From JBOGHU01 sp050742255 (GTDB taxonomy: Bacteria > Actinomycetota > Acidimicrobiia > Acidimicrobiales > CADCSY01), in assembly GCA_050742255.1 (NCBI GenBank), contig JBOGHU010000040.1:1-37441 (forward strand): a stretch of DNA of 37,441 nt, given 5' to 3'. This document shows, piece after piece, positions 33,655-37,441 of this stretch. The position numbers and the translations under genes were made by a program. Position 1 is the first letter of the stretch, and each line of letters starts with the position of its first letter. The notes beneath the pieces were generated by a model. The model was not told where the DNA came from and made no database searches. It saw nothing but the letters and a program-made list of their open reading frames with translations.

Positions 33655-34628
33655 TGGCCGACCGGCACGTCGACCTCCCGGCGCTGATCGGCCTCGACCC
33701 GCTCGGCTTCCTCGCCGCGCTGGGCGTGCTGCGCCTAATCGGTCGCGAACGAGCAGAGGTCCGATTGTCGTTCGACCCGGTGACGGCGACGGCCCGGCTC
33801 AACGGCGTCGACGACATCGAGCAAATCGTCGACCAGCTCGGCGCGCTGTTCGACGCGATGCCGCCCGGCGGGCTCATGATCGGCCTACCGCCGGCACTCC
33901 CTCCCTCGAAGGCGGGCCCGAGCGGAAGCGATCCGGGGCGAATCGAGCCACACGAGTTCTCAGCGACCGCCAGAGCGGCGACCGATGCTGCCGCTCGCGA
34001 GTGGATCCGAGCCCTGTGGACCGAGTTGGCCGTCGACGACAAGGGCCGATGCGCCTTGACGCCGTTTTCGGCGCCGTCCGGTCAACAGACGCTTCGCTCG
34101 ATGTTCGAGAAGCCGACCGAGTCGGTTCGCACAGATCCGGCCGGTCGGTTCCGAGAGGCACTGGCGTCATGGCAGCGCGTCGACGGCTTCACGGCCGAGA
34201 ACCTCGACTTCCGCGCCGTCCGCGGCGCCGCCGACCAGCAGGACGGGCGCGCCACGATGAGCGGCGTGCCCGGTGCGACGTGGCTCGCACTCTCGGCGAT
34301 ACCACTGTTCGCCATGGGCGGTGACGGCGTGGCGGCGCGAACGCTTCGGTGGGCGAACCTGCGCTATCCCGATCGGAGCCGGCTCAGCCTGAGCTGGCCG
34401 GTGTGGGACCGACCGCTGGATCTCGACGCGGTTCGGGCGCTGCTCGCCCATCGGGCGATCGACCGTGGCGCCGAGCACGCCGCGGCACGATCGGCGGCGA
34501 GCCACGCAACGGACGTGCGACAACAGCTTCAAGCCCTTGGCGTGCAGCGCGTCGTCGTGGCCCACCGTCGCCAGCTGCCGGGCGGCAAGTCTGCTGGCGT
34601 CCTGGTCGCCGCCGGATCCTGGGCCTGA
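33654..34628 (+). CDS. Short Cas8-type large-subunit protein of type I-G (Cas8u2/Csb3-like)
   Basis: This 324-residue protein stands where the Cascade large subunit is expected, which recognises the PAM and recruits Cas3. Its N-terminus DLPALIGLDPLGFLAALGVLRLIG matches the start of type I-G Cas8 (and Csx17) proteins, where a GLDPLGFLAALG-like turn is conserved. No zinc ligands or other catalytic motifs are seen. It is far shorter than Csx17 (about 700 residues), so it fits the compact Cas8u2/Csb3 (Cas8g) class. The ATG shares one base with the cas3 stop (TGATG). The rest of the protein is poorly conserved, so identification rests on the N-terminus and gene position. Confidence 0.8.
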   Translation: MADRHVDLPALIGLDPLGFLAALGVLRLIGRERAEVRLSFDPVTATARLNGVDDIEQIVDQLGALFDAMPPGGLMIGLPPALPPSKAGPSGSDPGRIEPHEFSATARAATDAAAREWIRALWTELAVDDKGRCALTPFSAPSGQQTLRSMFEKPTESVRTDPAGRFREALASWQRVDGFTAENLDFRAVRGAADQQDGRATMSGVPGATWLALSAIPLFAMGGDGVAARTLRWANLRYPDRSRLSLSWPVWDRPLDLDAVRALLAHRAIDRGAEHAAARSAASHATDVRQQLQALGVQRVVVAHRRQLPGGKSAGVLVAAGSWA

Positions 34629-36314
34629 GTGTCCACGAGCTCCGCCGCCGACGGTTTCGACGTCATTGACGTCCCCGAGCTGGTCCCGGCGCGGATGCTC
34701 AACGAGTTCACGTACTGCCCTCGGCTGTTCTTCCTCGAGTGGGTCCACGCCCAGTTCGCCGACAACACCGACACGGTGGAGGGTCGATGGCACCACCGGG
34801 CCGCCGACAAGGTCAGCGGTGCCGTCCCGCTGCCGGATGAAGGCGAGGTGATGGTCGCTCGCTCGGTGCTGCTGTCGTCGACGTCGCTCGGTCTCGTCGC
34901 CAAGATCGATCTTCTCGAAGGCGCGCCTGACGGCACCGTCGTCCCGGTCGACACGAAGCGGGGCTCGCCGCCGGACACTCCAGAGCGGGCGTGGGAGCCG
35001 GAGCGGGTCCAGGTGTGCGCGCAGGGTCTGCTCCTCCGCGAGCACGGCTACTCCTGCGATCATGGCGTGCTCTGGTTCGCGGAGAGCCGCCAACGGGTGG
35101 GCGTCGACTTCGACGACGCGCTCATCTCGCGAACCCTGCAGCTCCTCGCCGAGCTCCGGGCGGTCGCGGCGTCGTCGCTGCCGCCCGCACCTCTGGTCGA
35201 CAGCCCGAAGTGCCCTCGCTGCTCCCTCGTGGGCATCTGCCTTCCCGACGAGGTCAACACCCTCTCCGAACGTTCCTCGCGCCCACCCCGACTGCTCGTG
35301 CCTCGAGACGATGCGCCGAGGCCGCTCTACGTCACTGAGCAAGGCGCGACCGTCAGCAAGGACCGCGGCCGGATCGAGGTCAAGAAGGACGGCGAGCGGC
35401 TCGCGTCGGTCCGAGCAATCGACGTTTCGCAGGTCTGCGTCTACGGCAACGTGCAGATCAGCGCGCAGCTGCTGCGCGAGCTGTTCGCCAGCGAAATCCC
35501 GGTATGTTGGTTCTCGCACGGCGGCTGGTTCTCCGGTCTGGGAGAGGGTCTGCCGGGTCGCAACGTCGAGCTGCGTCGGCGCCAGACGATCGTGGCCGCC
35601 CAGGGCGGCCTCGACATCGCCCAGCGCATCGTAAACGGCAAGATCCTCAACAGCCGGACGCTGCTGCGACGCAACACCCGTGACCGGTCCGATGCCACGC
35701 TGGCGCAGCTGAAGCGGCTGGCGGAGCAATCGCTGGAGGCGACGAGCGTCGGTTCCCTCCTCGGGATCGAGGGCACCGCTGCGCGCATCTACTTCGGCTC
35801 GTTCGCCACGATGCTGCGCGAGGAGAAGCGGCTGCCCGGCGGTCCGTTCACGTTCGAGGGGCGCAACCGGCGACCGCCGACCGATCCGGTCAACTGCCTC
35901 CTCGGCTATGCGTACGGCCTGCTGACCAAGGAGCTCACGACGACGGCGTACGGGATCGGCTTCGATCCCTACCAAGGCTTCTTCCATCGACCGCGCTTCG
36001 GCCGACCAGCACTCGCGCTCGATCTCGCAGAAGAGTTCCGCCCGCTCATCGCCGAGTCCGTCGTGGTCAACCTCATCAACAACGGCGAGGTCACGACGGG
36101 TGACTTCATCGTTCGCGCCGGCGGTGTGGCACTGACCCAGGCGGGACGCAGGGCAGTGATCGCCGCGTATGAGCGTCGAATGGCAGCCGAGCTACGCCAC
36201 CCCGTGTTCGGCTACCGCGTCAGCTACCGCCGGGCCCTCGAGGTGCAGTGCCGTCTGTTGGCAGCTCATCTGCTCAGCGAGATCCCGCACTACACACCGG
36301 TGACGACACGATGA
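34629..36314 (+). CDS. cas4-cas1: Cas4-Cas1 fusion, adaptation nuclease-integrase
   Basis: The 561-residue protein fuses Cas4, which trims prespacers and selects PAMs, to the Cas1 integrase. In Cas4 (about 1-215) the RecB-like nuclease acids are Asp94 and Asp108 with Lys110 (VDTK). Four cysteines, Cys30, Cys195, Cys198 and Cys204, can hold an Fe-S cluster. Cas1 (about 230-561) has the metal ligands Glu381 (GIEG), His453 (FFHRP) and the acidic cluster at Asp465-Glu469 (DLAEE). Everything needed for activity is present. The fusion is characteristic of type I-G. The GTG start directly follows the cas8 stop; the end overlaps cas2 (ATGA). Confidence 0.95.
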   Translation: MSTSSAADGFDVIDVPELVPARMLNEFTYCPRLFFLEWVHAQFADNTDTVEGRWHHRAADKVSGAVPLPDEGEVMVARSVLLSSTSLGLVAKIDLLEGAPDGTVVPVDTKRGSPPDTPERAWEPERVQVCAQGLLLREHGYSCDHGVLWFAESRQRVGVDFDDALISRTLQLLAELRAVAASSLPPAPLVDSPKCPRCSLVGICLPDEVNTLSERSSRPPRLLVPRDDAPRPLYVTEQGATVSKDRGRIEVKKDGERLASVRAIDVSQVCVYGNVQISAQLLRELFASEIPVCWFSHGGWFSGLGEGLPGRNVELRRRQTIVAAQGGLDIAQRIVNGKILNSRTLLRRNTRDRSDATLAQLKRLAEQSLEATSVGSLLGIEGTAARIYFGSFATMLREEKRLPGGPFTFEGRNRRPPTDPVNCLLGYAYGLLTKELTTTAYGIGFDPYQGFFHRPRFGRPALALDLAEEFRPLIAESVVVNLINNGEVTTGDFIVRAGGVALTQAGRRAVIAAYERRMAAELRHPVFGYRVSYRRALEVQCRLLAAHLLSEIPHYTPVTTR

Positions 36315-36607
36315 CGGCGCGTCGCCGGTGGCTCGTCGCGTACGACATCCGCGACGACGTTCGGCTTCGGCGCGTGTACGACATCGTCCGCAGCTACGGC
36401 GACCGCTTGCAGTACTCGGTGTTTCTCTGCGACCTCACGCCCATCGAGAAGCTGTCGTTGAAGACGGACCTCAGGGATGTGGTCAACCAGCAACAGGACA
36501 GCGTCGCGTTCATAGATCTCGGCGAACCCAAGCGACCGGGCAGCGCCGTGATCGAGTTCATGGGAACATCACTGCCGATGCCGAACGACGGACCAGCGAT
36601 CGTCTGA
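36311..36607 (+). CDS. cas2: Cas2, adaptation complex subunit
   Basis: This 98-residue protein bridges two Cas1 dimers in the spacer-integration complex. The ferredoxin-like first strand WLVAYDIRDDVRLRRVYDI has the conserved Asp12, and YSVFLCDLTPIEKLSLKTDL follows. Length is normal. The ATG at 36311 overlaps the cas4-cas1 stop by four bases. It is the last protein-coding gene of the cas operon, 171 bases before the first repeat. Confidence 0.95.
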   Translation: MTARRRWLVAYDIRDDVRLRRVYDIVRSYGDRLQYSVFLCDLTPIEKLSLKTDLRDVVNQQQDSVAFIDLGEPKRPGSAVIEFMGTSLPMPNDGPAIV

Positions 36608-36778
36608 TGGTGCGAGCGCTCCGATGCCCGGCCGCCGGCCGGGGAGCGCTCGCTACCAGGTCACCGCCAGACTCAGCGCACCTTGACAACCACATAGCCG
36701 CTGCGACCAACGCTGCACTGCGGACCGCTCGCACCAGGTCGCATTCGGCCTGGTCAACGGGATCCAAGTTCTGGAGCC
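36608..36778 (+). promoter_or_regulatory. CRISPR leader
   Basis: This 171-base stretch between cas2 and the first repeat has no coding signal. It contains the hairpin at 36612-36653 and a TTGACA (36683-36688) that could be the -35 of the array promoter, though the matching -10 is weak. ACCAGGTC is repeated at 36655-36662 and 36733-36740. The second copy begins an inverted repeat ACCAGG/CCTGGT (36733-36754) that ends 24 bases before the first repeat. Orientation is supported by the cas operon and by the leader position. Confidence 0.7.
36612..36653 (+). terminator. Strong hairpin after cas2 (cas operon terminator candidate)
   Basis: GCGAGCGCTCC (36612-36622) pairs with GGAGCGCTCGC (36643-36653), and inside it CCGGCC/GGCCGG form a second stem around GCC. 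The hairpin starts 4 bases after the cas2 stop. No T-run follows, so it may terminate transcription inefficiently or separate operon mRNA from array RNA. Confidence 0.6.
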
Positions 36779-37441
36779 CCATCCGTCGTCTCACGACGAC
36801 GGCTTCATTGCGGGGGTTGACAGTCCCATGATCTGAGTGAGATCGACACCAGTCCATCCGTCGTCTCACGACGACGGCTTCATTGCGGGCGCGTTTTCCA
36901 TCTCGGCCAGTGGGTGGACGGGGTCGACCATCCGTCGTCTCACGACGACGGCTTCATTGCGGGTTCATATACCACTTCGCCCCGGGCCCCACGTAGGCCG
37001 GGTCCCATCCGTCGTCTCACGACGACGGCTTCATTGCGGGAGCAGGACAACGGCGTCGGCGCCGAGAGTAGTGGTAGCCCATCCGTCGTCTCACGACGAC
37101 GGCTTCATTGCGGGGTAGGTGGTCGATCGGCGTCGGAGCGAAAAACCACCAGCCATCCGTCGTCTCACGACGACGGCTTCATTGCGGGCGTCTTGCCTTG
37201 TCGGGCGTTGACTTAGCATCGCAGGCCCATCCGTCGTCTCACGACGACGGCTTCATTGCGGGGTGACAGTCACGGTGACAGCCAGGTCAGAGTCGTCAAC
37301 CCATCCGTCGTCTCACGACGACGGCTTCATTGCGGGGGGTCCACCGACATCGGGGCAACCCATGTGTGGAACCATCCGTCGTCTCACGACGACGGCTTCA
37401 TTGCGGGGATGCGTTCAAGGCGTGGATTGAGGGCGGCGACC
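36779..37441 (+). CRISPR. CRISPR array, nine identical 36-bp repeats, continues past the window
   Basis: Repeats start at 36779, 36854, 36928, 37005, 37079, 37153, 37227, 37301 and 37372, each 36 bp and without any mismatch. Each begins CCATCCG and ends TTCATTGCGGG. Between lies a perfect 8-bp inverted repeat, CCGTCGTC and GACGACGG, with a TCAC loop. The eight complete spacers are 39, 38, 41, 38, 38, 38, 38 and 35 bp. A ninth spacer begins at 37408 and is cut at the edge. By analogy with the usual 5' handle, crRNAs would carry ATTGCGGG at the 5' end if Cas6 cuts at the base of the hairpin. This is an inference. Confidence 0.97.

Noticed and set aside
36837..37216. Short open frames translating to repeated PSSHDDGFIAG units
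   Set aside because: They are artefacts of reading through the CRISPR repeats.

Overview
The window is very GC-rich DNA with high-GC coding bias, GTG starts and many genes that appear to have leaderless TANNNT promoters. Family content (two TrkA-type proteins beside an APC permease and an OB-fold protein, near dxs; an actinobacterial-type [NiFe]-hydrogenase) suggests an actinomycetote, perhaps Acidimicrobiia. The class is an inference; no rRNA or other firm marker is present. No tRNA or rRNA gene was seen, and no gene-free stretch exceeds 300 bases.

Left part (1-13 kb): a UvrD-family helicase runs off the left end and is divergent from an NfuA-like Fe-S carrier. A minus-strand operon follows for a peptide-type ABC importer (lipoprotein, two permeases, two ATPases). 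Upstream of it, also on the minus strand, is a lipid/isoprenoid group: a flippase-like membrane protein, a PAP2-type protein and DXP synthase.

Middle part (12.7-20.3 kb): an alpha/beta hydrolase, an OB-fold protein, two TrkA-type K+ regulatory proteins, an APC permease, arginyl-tRNA synthetase and a TIGR01777-type SDR protein.

Hydrogenase part (20.3-27.1 kb): the minus strand encodes a [NiFe]-hydrogenase small and large subunit and a divergent maturation-protease homologue. Facing them on the plus strand are a NifU-domain protein, a TPR protein and a biotin-ligase-fold protein that seems to have lost its catalytic lysines. The hydrogenase large subunit lacks the usual proton-gate glutamate (RxEGH reads RVAGA).

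Right part (27.3-37.4 kb): base composition is less GC-extreme and the content changes to defence. A HEPN/MNT toxin-antitoxin pair (hepT carries an apparent one-base frameshift) is divergent from a complete type I-G (formerly I-U) CRISPR-Cas operon: cas7/csb1, the cas5-cas6 fusion csb2, cas3 with a C-terminal HD domain, a short cas8, the cas4-cas1 fusion and cas2. These genes are tightly coupled by overlaps or near-zero spacing. A leader with a strong hairpin leads into an array of nine identical 36-bp repeats that continues past the right edge. The Cas proteins supply adaptation (Cas4-Cas1, Cas2), crRNA processing and Cascade (Csb1, Csb2, Cas8) and target degradation (Cas3).
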